From Lysobacteraceae bacterium (GTDB lineage Bacteria > Pseudomonadota > Gammaproteobacteria > Steroidobacterales > Steroidobacteraceae), in NCBI GenBank assembly GCA_012516015.1, contig JAAYXG010000058.1:1-21260 (forward strand): a stretch of 21,260 nt of DNA, read 5' to 3'. Both the position numbers and the translations under genes were made by a program. Within the stretch, counting starts at the first letter, position 1, and every line of letters begins with the position of its first letter. Below the pieces are notes generated by a model. The model saw nothing but the letters and a program-made list of their open reading frames with translations, was not told where the DNA came from and ran no database searches. Of this stretch, positions 7,922 to 17,020 are shown piece after piece.

Positions 7922-9225
7922 CCGCCCTTTCCGCGCCCTCTTGGTCAGGCGCTTCGGCGAGCGTGCCCGACGAGCGGCCGACTCGCGACACTCGGGCGGT
8001 GCGCGCGTGCACCGTGATCGCCTTACTGTCGACGACGGTGCTCGCGCGCTTCGGCGCGAACGTCGGCGGCGAGTCGTTGCCGATCAGCCTCGCGGCGCTC
8101 TACGTCCTCGTCGCTGCGCTCGCGCTGTCGCAGCGGGCGCGCATCGAGGGCACGACCATGATGCTCTACGGCAGCGTGCTCGTGTTCGCTTACGTGAGCT
8201 GGTTCATGAACACGAGCTACGGCGCCGTCAACCGCGCCTCGCCTTCTTCGCTCCTCTTCTTGATCGCCCTCTATTTGCCCTTCGTCATCACGATGCGCGC
8301 GAGTCTCGGCGATGCGTCCGAGTGGCGCTGGACCGTACGCGCGTTCGGAAACATCGCCCTCCTGTGCGCGCTCGCGGGTATCGCGCAGTTCTTCGCTCAA
8401 TTCATCATCGACACACCCTGGCTGTTCGACTTCAGCCACTATCTGCCCGAGGCCGTTCGCAATCTGGGCACCTACAACACGCAGATCCCCGTCGGGAATC
8501 TCTACAAGTCGAACGGCTTCTTCCTGCGCGAGCCGTCCGCGTTCTCGTTCTTGATGGCGCTCGCCGCGATCGTGGAGCTCAACACGGAGAAGCGCTGGCA
8601 CCGTGTCGCGCTGTTTGTCTTTGCGCTCCTGCTCACCTACTCGGGCACGGGTTTGCTGGCGTTGATTCTCGGGTTGATGTTTCCGCTCGGCCTCAAGACC
8701 CTCGGACGTCTAGTTGCGATCGCCGTGGGCGGCATGCTGCTCATCGCGCTACTCGGCGATGCCCTCAATCTCTCCTTCACGGTAAATCGCATTCAGGAGT
8801 TCGGATCCGAGCACAGCAGCGCCTACATCCGCTACGTTGCGCCGCTGCACGTGATCGCCAGCTCCATCGACTCGACTCCTTGGACCGCGTTGTTCGGGCA
8901 TGGACCTGGCTCGATTCAGCGCACCTCGCAAGCCTTCCAAGCATTCGATCCGACCTGGGCCAAGCTCATCTTCGAATACGGACTACTCGGGTGTGCGGCG
9001 CTGGTGAGCCTCGTCGTTCACGCGCTCGTACGCTCCGGCGTCCCCGCGCAAATGCGCGCGGTCCTGTTCTTCTGTTGGTTGATCATGGGGGGTCATCTGC
9101 TCTCTCCCGACAACGTGAGCACGCTCTACGTGCTCGCGTGCATGTGGCGTCGCGATGTCGCCAGCGTCGAGGCAGCTGCTCGGCCTTCCGAGAACGCGGC
9201 TCTGCCGCATGCAAGGAGCGTCTGA
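7918..9225 (+). CDS. Wzy-type polysaccharide polymerase (O-antigen ligase/polymerase-like)
   Basis: A 435-residue multi-pass inner-membrane protein with around ten hydrophobic segments and no soluble catalytic domain. It shows the family's large periplasmic loop near 155-205 (DTPWLFDFSHYLPEAVRN followed by KSNGFFLREPSAFSFLMAL). The G-F-F-x-R-E-P-S stretch is a hallmark of Wzy/WaaL-type proteins. A second periplasmic stretch contains FGHGPGS. Wzy polymerases join flipped lipid-linked repeat units in the periplasm. With a Wzx flippase and EpsE/F/G in the same operon, polymerase is a far better fit than O-antigen ligase. The start overlaps the preceding stop (ATGA), so translation is coupled. 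Sequence identity in this family is typically low; the call rests on topology, motif and context. Confidence 0.85.
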   Translation: MTALSAPSWSGASASVPDERPTRDTRAVRACTVIALLSTTVLARFGANVGGESLPISLAALYVLVAALALSQRARIEGTTMMLYGSVLVFAYVSWFMNTSYGAVNRASPSSLLFLIALYLPFVITMRASLGDASEWRWTVRAFGNIALLCALAGIAQFFAQFIIDTPWLFDFSHYLPEAVRNLGTYNTQIPVGNLYKSNGFFLREPSAFSFLMALAAIVELNTEKRWHRVALFVFALLLTYSGTGLLALILGLMFPLGLKTLGRLVAIAVGGMLLIALLGDALNLSFTVNRIQEFGSEHSSAYIRYVAPLHVIASSIDSTPWTALFGHGPGSIQRTSQAFQAFDPTWAKLIFEYGLLGCAALVSLVVHALVRSGVPAQMRAVLFFCWLIMGGHLLSPDNVSTLYVLACMWRRDVASVEAAARPSENAALPHARSV

Positions 9226-9226
9226 C

Positions 9227-10312
9227 GTGAGCGCAAACCCCACGATCAGCATCGTCATTACGTGCTACAACTACGCACGCTACGTCGCGCTCGCGATCGA
9301 AAGCGCCCTGTCTCAAACGCGCCCGCCCGACCAAATCATCGTCGTAGACGATGGCTCGACCGATGACTCCGCGCAGGTCATCGAGCGCTATGCAGATCGC
9401 ATCGCGTTCGTGCGGCAAGCGAACCGCGGGCACGTTGCGGCCGTCAATCGCGGCTACGCCGCATCCTCCGGCGACATCGTGCTATTCCTCGACGCCGACG
9501 ATGCGCTGCGCGCCGAGGCGGTCGAAGAGATCGTCGCGGCATGGGACAGTCGCTGCACGAAGGTGCAGTTCGAGCTCGACGTCATCGATGCCGAGGGCCA
9601 TCACCTCCGACGGTTCTGCAACTACGTCGAAGCGTACGACACCGCCCAGATCGACCGCGAGTTCGAGCGTTTCGGCACCTATGTGTGGCCGGTGCTGTCG
9701 GGGAACGCTTACTCTCGCCGCTATCTCGACGCGCTCATGCCTTTGGGCGTCAAGAGAGCGCCGGACGGCTACCTCAACACACTCGCGCCGCTCTATGGCC
9801 CCGTGCGCGTCGTGCGCAAACCGCTCGCGTGCTATCGCCTGCACGATTCGAATCTCAACTATCACGGCGCGGCCGACGACTACGGCCGTCGTTTCGCGAG
9901 CCGAGTGAGCCTGCGCCTCCGCGAGCTCGCCCAGCTTCGGCAGCATGCGCAGCGCCGAGCGGTTTCGCTGCCGAGCGGCAATCTCCTCGATCACGATCTC
10001 ACGTTTGTGAACTACCGCTTGATGCTGCAGCGCCTCGGCACGTCCTACGAAGGCAGTACGCGCGACAGTGTCTTCCGTTTGTGGCGCACCGGCCTGCGCG
10101 TCATCGGACAGCGTCCGAATCCGCTGCGTCTGAAAGCAGCGCATGCGCTCTGGCTCACGAGCCTCGCCTGCAGCCCGCGTCCGATCGCCAAGCGCCTCAT
10201 TGCAGCGCGCTTCAACCGCGGCGTGCCCGTACATCGGGCTCGGCGCAAGGCCATCGCGACATCGAACGGTACCGCCGCTGCCGACGAGCAAGCTGCACAA
10301 CCATCCGCGTGA
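9227..10312 (+). CDS. Family 2 glycosyltransferase (first of a tandem pair)
   Basis: A 361-residue GT-A fold enzyme without membrane helices. GTG at 9227 is chosen as start because AAGGAG at 9212-9217 is well placed and the conserved fold begins a few residues later (ISIVITCYNYARYV); an in-frame ATG at 9209 overlaps that Shine-Dalgarno. Motifs are IIVVDDGSTDDSAQVIERY, VNRGYAASSGDIVLFLDADD (DxD) and SGNAYSRRYLDAL in the acceptor half. The C-terminal third is helical and basic. It probably adds one sugar to the lipid-linked oligosaccharide in the cytoplasm. The next gene is a clear paralogue over the full length. It starts one base after the polymerase stop. Confidence 0.88.
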   Translation: MSANPTISIVITCYNYARYVALAIESALSQTRPPDQIIVVDDGSTDDSAQVIERYADRIAFVRQANRGHVAAVNRGYAASSGDIVLFLDADDALRAEAVEEIVAAWDSRCTKVQFELDVIDAEGHHLRRFCNYVEAYDTAQIDREFERFGTYVWPVLSGNAYSRRYLDALMPLGVKRAPDGYLNTLAPLYGPVRVVRKPLACYRLHDSNLNYHGAADDYGRRFASRVSLRLRELAQLRQHAQRRAVSLPSGNLLDHDLTFVNYRLMLQRLGTSYEGSTRDSVFRLWRTGLRVIGQRPNPLRLKAAHALWLTSLACSPRPIAKRLIAARFNRGVPVHRARRKAIATSNGTAAADEQAAQPSA

Positions 10313-10319
10313 GATCGCA

Positions 10320-11411
10320 ATGACCGTTCAGTACGTACCCATGCAGATGACGAACCGGATCGGCGTGCCGCTGATCTCGGTCATCATCCCCAACTACAAC
10401 TACCAAGACTATGTCGGAGCGGCAATCGACAGCGCGTTGAATCTCGATTGGCCGCGCGTGGAGGTCATCGTCATCGACGACGGCTCGACCGATCGCTCTC
10501 GCTCGGTCATCGAGCGCTACGGCAGCCGCATCAAGACGATCTTCCAAGAGAATTCGGGGCAACTCGTCGCATGCAACAAAGGTTTCGCGCTCTCCCGCGG
10601 CGAGATCATCGTCTTTCTCGATTCAGATGACGTGCTCGACCGCGCGTTCGCACGCGAGATCCTCGCGATCTGGACGCCACGAGCGAGCAAGGTGCAAGTG
10701 CAAATGCGTGTGGTCGACGCACGCGGCACACCGACCGGTAGCGTCTTCCCGCAATATCCGCGCGTGCCCACCCCGGAGCAAATCCGCCGCTGGGCGACAC
10801 GAAGCTCCGCGTACCCGACGCCACCGGGCTCGGGGAACGCCTACTCCCGCTGGTTTCTCGGGTGCCTCTTCCCGCTTCGCGACACATGCGGCACGGCGAA
10901 CGATTCGTACTCTCTCGCGGCCGCGCCGTTTCTCGGCGACGTGCTCACGATCGCGAAGCCGCTCGTGTCGTATCGGGTGCACGGACGCAATCAAGGTGCG
11001 CTTACGAAGCTCGACGCGCGGCAGTTTCAACGCCAACTGACCCGGTCGCGGTTGCGCCGACAGTATGCGTGCCGCATCGCTCGCAACGTCGGGATCGAGC
11101 TCCGCGACGATGCGGTCGACCGCAGTCTCACCTATCTCGCCTACCGCATCAGCTCGCTGAAGCTTGCGCGCAAGACGCATCCCATTGCGAACGACTCCGC
11201 CTGGCGCTGCCTAGCCGACTTCTCGCTCGCCTTTTTCGTTCCGCAAGGCGTCGGGCTCAAGGCGCGGCTTTCGCTGCTTCTGTGGGGATGGGCCGTTTGC
11301 CTCCTGCCCGCGTCGATCGCGACCCGGCTCGTGCTGTGGCGCTTCGCGCCGCACGCGCGTCCGCGCACGCTCAAACACCTGTTGACGAAGCTGCGCGTCG
11401 CGCGCGCATGA
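10320..11411 (+). CDS. Family 2 glycosyltransferase (second of a tandem pair)
   Basis: A 363-residue GT-A fold enzyme, paralogue of the preceding gene. ATG at 10320 follows the previous stop by seven bases; a second in-frame ATG lies at 10341, closer to the conserved start PLISVIIPNYNYQDYV. Motifs line up one to one with the neighbour: VIVIDDGSTDRSRSVIERYG, NKGFALSRGEIIVFLDSDD (DxD), SKVQVQMRVVDARG and SGNAYSRWFLGCLFPL. The C-terminus is helical with a hydrophobic stretch near 310-340 (LSLLLWGWAVCLLPASIATR) that may associate with the membrane. Likely adds another sugar, possibly the same donor or linkage as the paralogue; specificity cannot be read. The Shine-Dalgarno match is weak, consistent with coupling. 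Confidence 0.87.
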   Translation: MTVQYVPMQMTNRIGVPLISVIIPNYNYQDYVGAAIDSALNLDWPRVEVIVIDDGSTDRSRSVIERYGSRIKTIFQENSGQLVACNKGFALSRGEIIVFLDSDDVLDRAFAREILAIWTPRASKVQVQMRVVDARGTPTGSVFPQYPRVPTPEQIRRWATRSSAYPTPPGSGNAYSRWFLGCLFPLRDTCGTANDSYSLAAAPFLGDVLTIAKPLVSYRVHGRNQGALTKLDARQFQRQLTRSRLRRQYACRIARNVGIELRDDAVDRSLTYLAYRISSLKLARKTHPIANDSAWRCLADFSLAFFVPQGVGLKARLSLLLWGWAVCLLPASIATRLVLWRFAPHARPRTLKHLLTKLRVARA

Positions 11412-11430
11412 GGAAGCTCGGAATCCGGGA

Positions 11431-13458
11431 ATGAAGGTCTTCTATCACAAAATGAACGGGGGCAATGTCGGCGACGACATGAACGCGACGCTCTGGCACC
11501 GAGTGCTGCCGGAGCTCGACGAGCTCACGACCGCCGCCTGGCTGATCGGTGCCGGCACGATCGTCGACTCGCGCCTGAATGCGCTGCACGGACCCAAGAT
11601 CGTGATGGGATCCGGAGTTCGCCTCGGTGCAAAGCGAGTCGCTGCGAACGGCGACGTGCGCTTTGCCGCCGTGCGAGGCTACCTGAGCGCCGCCGCGTGC
11701 GGGCTCGAGCCGAGCGCGGCGGTATGCGACCCCGGCTTCCTCGTCGCAAGCGTTTGGCCACAGGACGCAAGCCGCGGCGAGAAAATCGGCTTCGTACCGC
11801 ACGTGTACTCGGAGCGCTACTCGAGCATCGTACGCGCGGCTGCCGACGTCGGCTTCGAGGTCATCAGCCCGACGCTCGACATCGAACGTTTCCTGCAAGC
11901 GCTCGCACGTTGCGCGCGCGTGTACACCGAATCGCTTCACGGCGCGATCTTCGCGGATGCGCTGCGCATCCCGTGGGCACGCGTGTGCGCGTGCTCGATC
12001 TACTATGAAGGGCGCGAAATCGCCGACTTCAAGTGGTCCGATGCGTTCTCCGTCGTCGGATTGCGGGCTGAAGCGATCAATCGAGTCGGCCTGCTGCCGA
12101 TCAAACGCTCCTGGTCGGCCGCGCGCGAGGCGACGCGCCCGCTTCAAGCGCTCGCGGAGCGGCGCCTCGTCCGCGCGCTGAATAGACGCCGAGACGACCC
12201 AAGCGTGTTCCAACTCTCGGACGCGGCACGTCTGCAAGAGCGAATAGATACGCTCCTGGCCCGCGTGCAGCGACTCAGGTCCGCCGCGGAGGTCGAGAAG
12301 TGGCCCGCGGCCAACCGCGACCCGAATGCAGGCCCGAGCGATACGCGACCGCTGCGCGTGTGCGCCTTCCCGAAGCAGAACGAGAATGCCTATCTCGCCA
12401 ACTTCTCGAACAGTCTGGAAGCGCGGGGCGCGCTCGTCGATGACTTCACGTTCGTTCGCGCAAACCGCGAGCGCTACGACATCGTCCACATGCATTGGCC
12501 CGACACGCATCTGCGCACCCATTCCTGGTGGCGCGCGATCGGCAAGCACGTTCGCCTCGGGCTGACCTGTGCGCTGCTGCGGGCGCGCGGCACGCGCATC
12601 GTGTGGATGATCCACAACTTGAAGCCGCACGAGAAGGATCACTGGATCTCCCGCTCGTTGTTCCCGCTCTGGTTTCCTCGTGCGTGCACGAATGTCATGG
12701 CACTGACGCACAAAGGCTTGCAGTCGGCGCTGGAGATGTATCCGGCGCTGCGATCGAAGCCGGCGGTCGTCGTGCCGCACGGCCACTATCGGAATGTCTG
12801 CCCGCCGCCCCGCTCGCGCGCTTCGGCACGCGAGGCGCTCGGCCTTGCAACGGAGCGCTTCACGTTCGTCTACTTCGGAAACATTCGGCGCTACAAGAAC
12901 GTACCGCTGCTGATTCGCACCTTTCGCGCGCTCGAAGCACGCGATGCGCAGCTTCTCGTCGCTGGCCGTCCCGTGCTCGGGATGCGCGCCTCGGACCTCG
13001 AGGCGCTCGCAGCCGGCGACGACCGCATCCACCTGCATCTCGAGTTCATTCCCGACGATCGGCTCGGACTCTATCTCAGCGCGGCCGACAAGATCGTGAT
13101 TCCGTTCGACAGCGTGTTGAACTCGGGCAGCGTCATGCACGCGCTATCGATGAATCGCAGCGTGCTCGCCCCGCGTCTCGGTGCGCTGCCGGAGCTACAA
13201 GCTCACGTCGGCCGCCGCTGGCTGCAGCTCTACGACGGTTCGCTCACTCCCGAGCTAATGCGCGACGCGATGAACGACCCGGAACGACCGGGCGAACACG
13301 AGCGGCCGGATCTATCGCACTTCGACTGGGACGACATCGCACGCACGACGCTGCACTTCTATCGGCACAGCCGCGCGCCGAGCGAAGGCCGCGAGACCTC
13401 CAGCCGAGCAACAGCATCCGGCGAACGAGAGATGACTCTCGACTCATCGGAAATATGA
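11431..13458 (+). CDS. Bifunctional polysaccharide pyruvyltransferase - GT4 glycosyltransferase fusion
   Basis: A 675-residue two-domain protein. Residues 1-225 are a polysaccharide pyruvyltransferase of the ExoV/GumL kind, which adds a ketal pyruvate from phosphoenolpyruvate: MKVFYHKMNGGNVGDDMN at the start, IVMGSGVRLG, and the diagnostic YTESLHGAIFADALRIPW near 170. Residues about 245-292 form basic and amphipathic helices (FQLSDAARLQERIDTLLARV) that look like the natural C-terminus of such enzymes. From about 308 a complete GT-B glycosyltransferase follows: CAFPKQNENAYLANFSNSL, IVHMHWPDTH, IHNLKPHEKDHW, VVPHGHYRN, FGNIRRYKNVPLLIRTF and DSVLNSGSVMHALSMNR. No stop or plausible restart separates them. 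The protein could add a sugar and pyruvylate it or its neighbour. The stop overlaps the flippase start (ATGA). Confidence 0.88.
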   Translation: MKVFYHKMNGGNVGDDMNATLWHRVLPELDELTTAAWLIGAGTIVDSRLNALHGPKIVMGSGVRLGAKRVAANGDVRFAAVRGYLSAAACGLEPSAAVCDPGFLVASVWPQDASRGEKIGFVPHVYSERYSSIVRAAADVGFEVISPTLDIERFLQALARCARVYTESLHGAIFADALRIPWARVCACSIYYEGREIADFKWSDAFSVVGLRAEAINRVGLLPIKRSWSAAREATRPLQALAERRLVRALNRRRDDPSVFQLSDAARLQERIDTLLARVQRLRSAAEVEKWPAANRDPNAGPSDTRPLRVCAFPKQNENAYLANFSNSLEARGALVDDFTFVRANRERYDIVHMHWPDTHLRTHSWWRAIGKHVRLGLTCALLRARGTRIVWMIHNLKPHEKDHWISRSLFPLWFPRACTNVMALTHKGLQSALEMYPALRSKPAVVVPHGHYRNVCPPPRSRASAREALGLATERFTFVYFGNIRRYKNVPLLIRTFRALEARDAQLLVAGRPVLGMRASDLEALAAGDDRIHLHLEFIPDDRLGLYLSAADKIVIPFDSVLNSGSVMHALSMNRSVLAPRLGALPELQAHVGRRWLQLYDGSLTPELMRDAMNDPERPGEHERPDLSHFDWDDIARTTLHFYRHSRAPSEGRETSSRATASGEREMTLDSSEI

Positions 13459-14984
13459 GCGCGAGCGGACCAAACATGGAGTTGACGCCCGTCCCGGCAT
13501 CCCGCACACGCGCGACGTCCGCGACGGAGTCGCTCGGGCGCACCGCCGCGCGCTCCGTCGGATGGGTCGTCGTCGACCGCTGGGGGACGCGCATCGCTTC
13601 GCTCCTCACGATTCTCGTGCTCGGTCGCCTGCTCACGCCAGCCGACTTCGGGCTCGTTGCGCTCGCAGCGATCTTCATGACGTTCGCGGGCATCTTCGTC
13701 GAACAAGGATTCGGCAAGGCGCTGATCCAGAGAGAGACGCTGACCGCAAAACATTCGGACAGTGCATTCTGGGCTTCGTTGGCAATGGCCATCGTGATGA
13801 CGGCCGGCACGATACTCGTCGCGCCGATCGTCGCCGCTGCGGCGGATGCACCCGAGCTCGCCGCGGTCCTCAGATGGCTCTCGATCGGCTTGATCATCAA
13901 CGCGCTCACGTGCACGCCGTACGCGCTTCTCGAGCGCGATTTCAAGTTCAAGACGCTCGCGATTCGCCGGCTCGCAAGCACCGTCGCGGGCGGTGCCGTG
14001 GGCATCGCCATGGCGCTCGCGGGATACGGCGTATGGAGCTTGGTCGCGCAGACGCTCGCGAACGGCATCGTCGGTCTCGTTGCGCTATGGGCCGCAACCG
14101 ATTGGCGCCCGCGCACCCGGCCGAGCGTGGATGCGCTACGCGACCTTTGGCCGATCGGTTTCGGCGTGCTCGGCATCGAGCTGTTGGCGTTCTTCGGCTC
14201 GCAAGCCGACCGGATGCTCGTTGCCGCGTATCTCGGCGCGCAAGCGCTCGGCTGGTACTACATGGCGATGAAGATCGTCATGATCATGATCGAGATCTTC
14301 TCTTCGGTGTTCGCCGCCGTTTCGCTGCCCGTCTTCTCGCGCCTGCAGCACGATCGCTCGCGATTGTCCGCATGGCTCTATCGACTGACGGGTGCGAGCA
14401 GCGCGATCACGCTGCCATGCTTTGCGCTCGCGGCGGCGCTCGCCCCTCTTTTGGTGCCGTGGGTGCTCGGAGATCAGTGGCAGGGCAGCGTACCGATCTT
14501 CCAGATTCTGACGGCACTCGGCGCGATCAATGCGGTGGCTTACTTCGACCGCAATCTCCTCGTTGCGACGGGAAGGGCGAAGGACGCGCTCATGTTGACG
14601 CTCGGTCAAAGTCTTCTCGGCGTCATCCTCGTCTTGCTCGCCGCCCCTCACGGCGTTCTCGCGGTTGCGGTTGCCGTCGTCGCACGACAATACCTCTATT
14701 GGCCGATTCGGATCCGGCTCTTGCGTCGGGCGGCCGGCATCGAACCCGCGCGGTATTTCGCGCAATGGATCCGTCCGTTCTTCGCGGCCGCTGCCATGGG
14801 GCTCGGCGTCGCGATCTTCGTCTGGCGTTGGCCGACCCTTCTGCCATCGACACTCGCGCACCTCAGCGTGGGCGCGGTGCTCGGAACGTTCATCTACCTT
14901 GCCGCGCTCGGCGTCATCTATCCCGCTATCTACGCCGACGTACGCGAGACGCTCGCTCGGGTGCGCGCGCCCAAGACCGCCTGA
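13455..14984 (+). CDS. Wzx-type polysaccharide flippase (MOP superfamily)
   Basis: A 509-residue integral membrane protein with about 14 hydrophobic segments, the topology of WzxC-like flippases. These move the undecaprenyl-linked repeat unit from the cytoplasmic to the periplasmic face. Recognisable stretches are GWVVVDRWGTRIASLLTILV, LGRLLTPADFGLVALAAIF (residues about 55-72), EQGFGKALIQRE, YALLERDFKFKTLAIRR and YYMAMKIVMIMIEIFSSVF. ATG at 13455 overlaps the preceding TGA, and the conserved fold begins about 25 residues in; ATG 13476 is an alternative. The frame is open far upstream, but that part only shadows the fused glycosyltransferase. Together with the Wzy-like gene it defines a Wzx/Wzy-dependent rather than synthase-dependent pathway. 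Confidence 0.92.
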   Translation: MSASGPNMELTPVPASRTRATSATESLGRTAARSVGWVVVDRWGTRIASLLTILVLGRLLTPADFGLVALAAIFMTFAGIFVEQGFGKALIQRETLTAKHSDSAFWASLAMAIVMTAGTILVAPIVAAAADAPELAAVLRWLSIGLIINALTCTPYALLERDFKFKTLAIRRLASTVAGGAVGIAMALAGYGVWSLVAQTLANGIVGLVALWAATDWRPRTRPSVDALRDLWPIGFGVLGIELLAFFGSQADRMLVAAYLGAQALGWYYMAMKIVMIMIEIFSSVFAAVSLPVFSRLQHDRSRLSAWLYRLTGASSAITLPCFALAAALAPLLVPWVLGDQWQGSVPIFQILTALGAINAVAYFDRNLLVATGRAKDALMLTLGQSLLGVILVLLAAPHGVLAVAVAVVARQYLYWPIRIRLLRRAAGIEPARYFAQWIRPFFAAAAMGLGVAIFVWRWPTLLPSTLAHLSVGAVLGTFIYLAALGVIYPAIYADVRETLARVRAPKTA

Positions 14985-14996
14985 TTCGGAGGAAGC

Positions 14997-16244
14997 GTGG
15001 AGACGAAAGCGAAATCTCTTGGTGCCCTGACGATGGGGCTCATTGCTGCGAGCGGCAGTGCGCTTGCACAGACGTCCGAGCGCGAGCAGCCCCTCGCGTT
15101 CTTCGTCGCGGATCGGCTCATGTACGACGACAACCTGTTCAGACTGCCGGAGCCCGCGTTGCGCGATCCGAGCGAGCAGCCGATCGAGGAGAGCGCGGAC
15201 TACATCAATCAGCTAACCGCAGGATTCCGCACGCAACTCAACCTCGGGCGGCAGGATCTGAGATTTACCGGGCGCGTCGACGACGTACGGTTCCGCAACA
15301 ACGATCAGCTCGACTACACGGGCGGTGCCGCTAATCTCGTTCTCGACTGGACGTTCGGCTCGCGTTGGAGCGGCGAGCTGTCGGGCGATTATCAGCGCTC
15401 GCGCGCGAGCTACACGAACTATCGCTTCGTCGAGCGCGATATCGTCGAGGCGCTCGGCGGCGAGCTCGAAGCTCGCTTCGAACTGGGGCCGCGCTTCGCG
15501 CTGCTCGCGGGTGCGCGCGCGAGGCGCACCGAGCACAGCGACGACGAACGCCGCGCGGAGAACTTCGAGAGCGAGGCCGCTTGGGGCGGCATCGAGTACG
15601 CGTCATCGGCGACCGACCGCTTCATCCTCGAGTATCAGTATCTCGAAGGCGATTTCCCGGACAGCTTTGCGCCGGGCAGCGCCGATGCGCGCGACCGCAG
15701 CTACGAGGAGACGCTGATCAACTTCCGAACGGAGTACGAGATCACGTCGAAGCTGCACTTCCGCGGCAACGTCGGCAATCTCGAGCGTACCTACGCACCG
15801 GGATCGATCTCGAACGACTATTCGAGCGGCATCTGGCGCGCGACGCTCGATTGGCAACCTCGCTCAAAGCTCGGTTTCGAGCTGTCCGCGTGGCGCGATC
15901 TCAAAGCGTATGTCGATGCAGAATCCGACTACTTCGTCGCGGACGGCGCGAGCATCGGACCGAAGTGGACGCCCTCCGACAAGCTCGAGCTCGCGATCGA
16001 GTACGTCTACGAGGAACAAGACTATATCGGCACGCCGATTCTCTCCGGGTCAGGCGAACCTTCGATCGAAGCGGATGCCGGCAGGATCGACGAAGTCGAC
16101 ATTGCACGATTCACCGCATCGTACGCCCCCAGGGATTTTCTCGAGCTCGATTTGACCTGGGCTTACATCGAGCGCAGCTCCAATCGGCCGACACGCGAAT
16201 ACGACGCGCAAGTCGCGAGTGTAGCGTTGCGCTTCGTGTTCTAG
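14997..16244 (+). CDS. epsL: EpsL-like outer-membrane beta-barrel protein
   Basis: A 415-residue outer-membrane protein. It starts at GTG 14997, set by an excellent GGAGGA at 14987-14992; the first ATG-like choices lie inside the signal peptide. Residues 1-24 are a signal peptide ending ALA-Q. The mature start contains VADRLMYDDNLFRLPEP, the YDDNLFRLP signature of EpsL proteins encoded in EPS operons. The rest alternates aromatic/hydrophobic and polar residues in many 8-10 residue strands, with acidic loops, and ends in VALRFVF, a typical C-terminal barrel signal with terminal Phe. EpsL-type barrels probably assist export or retention of the polymer at the outer membrane; the exact role is not established. 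Confidence 0.85.
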   Translation: METKAKSLGALTMGLIAASGSALAQTSEREQPLAFFVADRLMYDDNLFRLPEPALRDPSEQPIEESADYINQLTAGFRTQLNLGRQDLRFTGRVDDVRFRNNDQLDYTGGAANLVLDWTFGSRWSGELSGDYQRSRASYTNYRFVERDIVEALGGELEARFELGPRFALLAGARARRTEHSDDERRAENFESEAAWGGIEYASSATDRFILEYQYLEGDFPDSFAPGSADARDRSYEETLINFRTEYEITSKLHFRGNVGNLERTYAPGSISNDYSSGIWRATLDWQPRSKLGFELSAWRDLKAYVDAESDYFVADGASIGPKWTPSDKLELAIEYVYEEQDYIGTPILSGSGEPSIEADAGRIDEVDIARFTASYAPRDFLELDLTWAYIERSSNRPTREYDAQVASVALRFVF

Positions 16245-16258
16245 CGGACCTCACGATC

Positions 16259-17020
16259 ATGAGCGCTCCTCCCACCGCACTTTCGCTCGCGATCCGGCGG
16301 CTGATGCTTTGCATCGCCATCGCATTCGCGTGTCCTTCGCTCGCCGAAGAAGGGCCGTCGCCTTATCCGACGCGCGCTGAAGATTGGCCCGGCGTGGGCG
16401 TCATACGCGTGTTCGATTTCATGACCGACAATCGTCAGGCATTCTGGCGCGCGCGAGAACGGGCGCGAAACAGCATCGTCTTCGCGGGCGACTCCCTCAC
16501 GGCGTCCTGGCGTTCGCTCGCGCAGGATTTCCCCGAGCATCGGGTTGCGAATCGCGGTATCGGCGGTGACGTGAGCCGCGGTCTCCTGTTTCGGTTCGAG
16601 GAGGACGTGCTCGCACTCGATCCGAAGGCGATCGTCATTCTGATCGGAACGAACGACCTCACGGCACGGCAGGATGCCTCCAAGACGCTCGCGAACGTGC
16701 GATCGATGCTGCGCCTCGCGCGAGATCGAGAGCGTTCCCTGCCCGTCCTGCTCTGCACCGTGCCGCCGAGCGCGGACCCGAAAGCGCCGATCGACGAGAA
16801 GCAGCGCGAAGTCTTGAACCAAGGTCTGAGAGCGATCGCGCACGACGATCCGCACGTCGTGCTCGTCGATCTGTTCGCGGCGACTGCCACACCGGACGGC
16901 GCTCCGAACCCGCGCTATTTCAGATCGGACCTGCTGCATCTGTCGCCGGCGGGCCATGCGCGCTGGAAGACGCTGCTGCGCCCGGCGCTTCGCGACATCC
17001 AAGAGGCGTCACGATCATGA
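16259..17020 (+). CDS. Secreted SGNH/GDSL-type hydrolase, probable polysaccharide esterase
   Basis: A 253-residue exported enzyme. Residues 1-28 are a signal peptide (ending near SLA-EEG); a Cys near the end does not form a proper lipobox. SGNH blocks are complete: block I FAGDSLTASW with nucleophile Ser79, block II NRGIGGD, block III GTNDL with Asn132, block V DLLHLSPAGH with Asp224 and His227. Such enzymes remove or transfer acyl groups, often O-acetyl, from sugars. It is coupled by an ATGA overlap to an acyltransferase-3 gene, so it likely acts on O-acetylation of this EPS in the periplasm, as a deacetylase or as the partner that completes transfer. Substrate is inferred from context. Confidence 0.88.
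   Translation: MSAPPTALSLAIRRLMLCIAIAFACPSLAEEGPSPYPTRAEDWPGVGVIRVFDFMTDNRQAFWRARERARNSIVFAGDSLTASWRSLAQDFPEHRVANRGIGGDVSRGLLFRFEEDVLALDPKAIVILIGTNDLTARQDASKTLANVRSMLRLARDRERSLPVLLCTVPPSADPKAPIDEKQREVLNQGLRAIAHDDPHVVLVDLFAATATPDGAPNPRYFRSDLLHLSPAGHARWKTLLRPALRDIQEASRS

Noticed and set aside
12495..13454. Upstream in-frame extension of the flippase by 320 codons
   Set aside because: It is the shadow of the fusion-protein gene in another frame; the flippase fold begins after ATG 13455.
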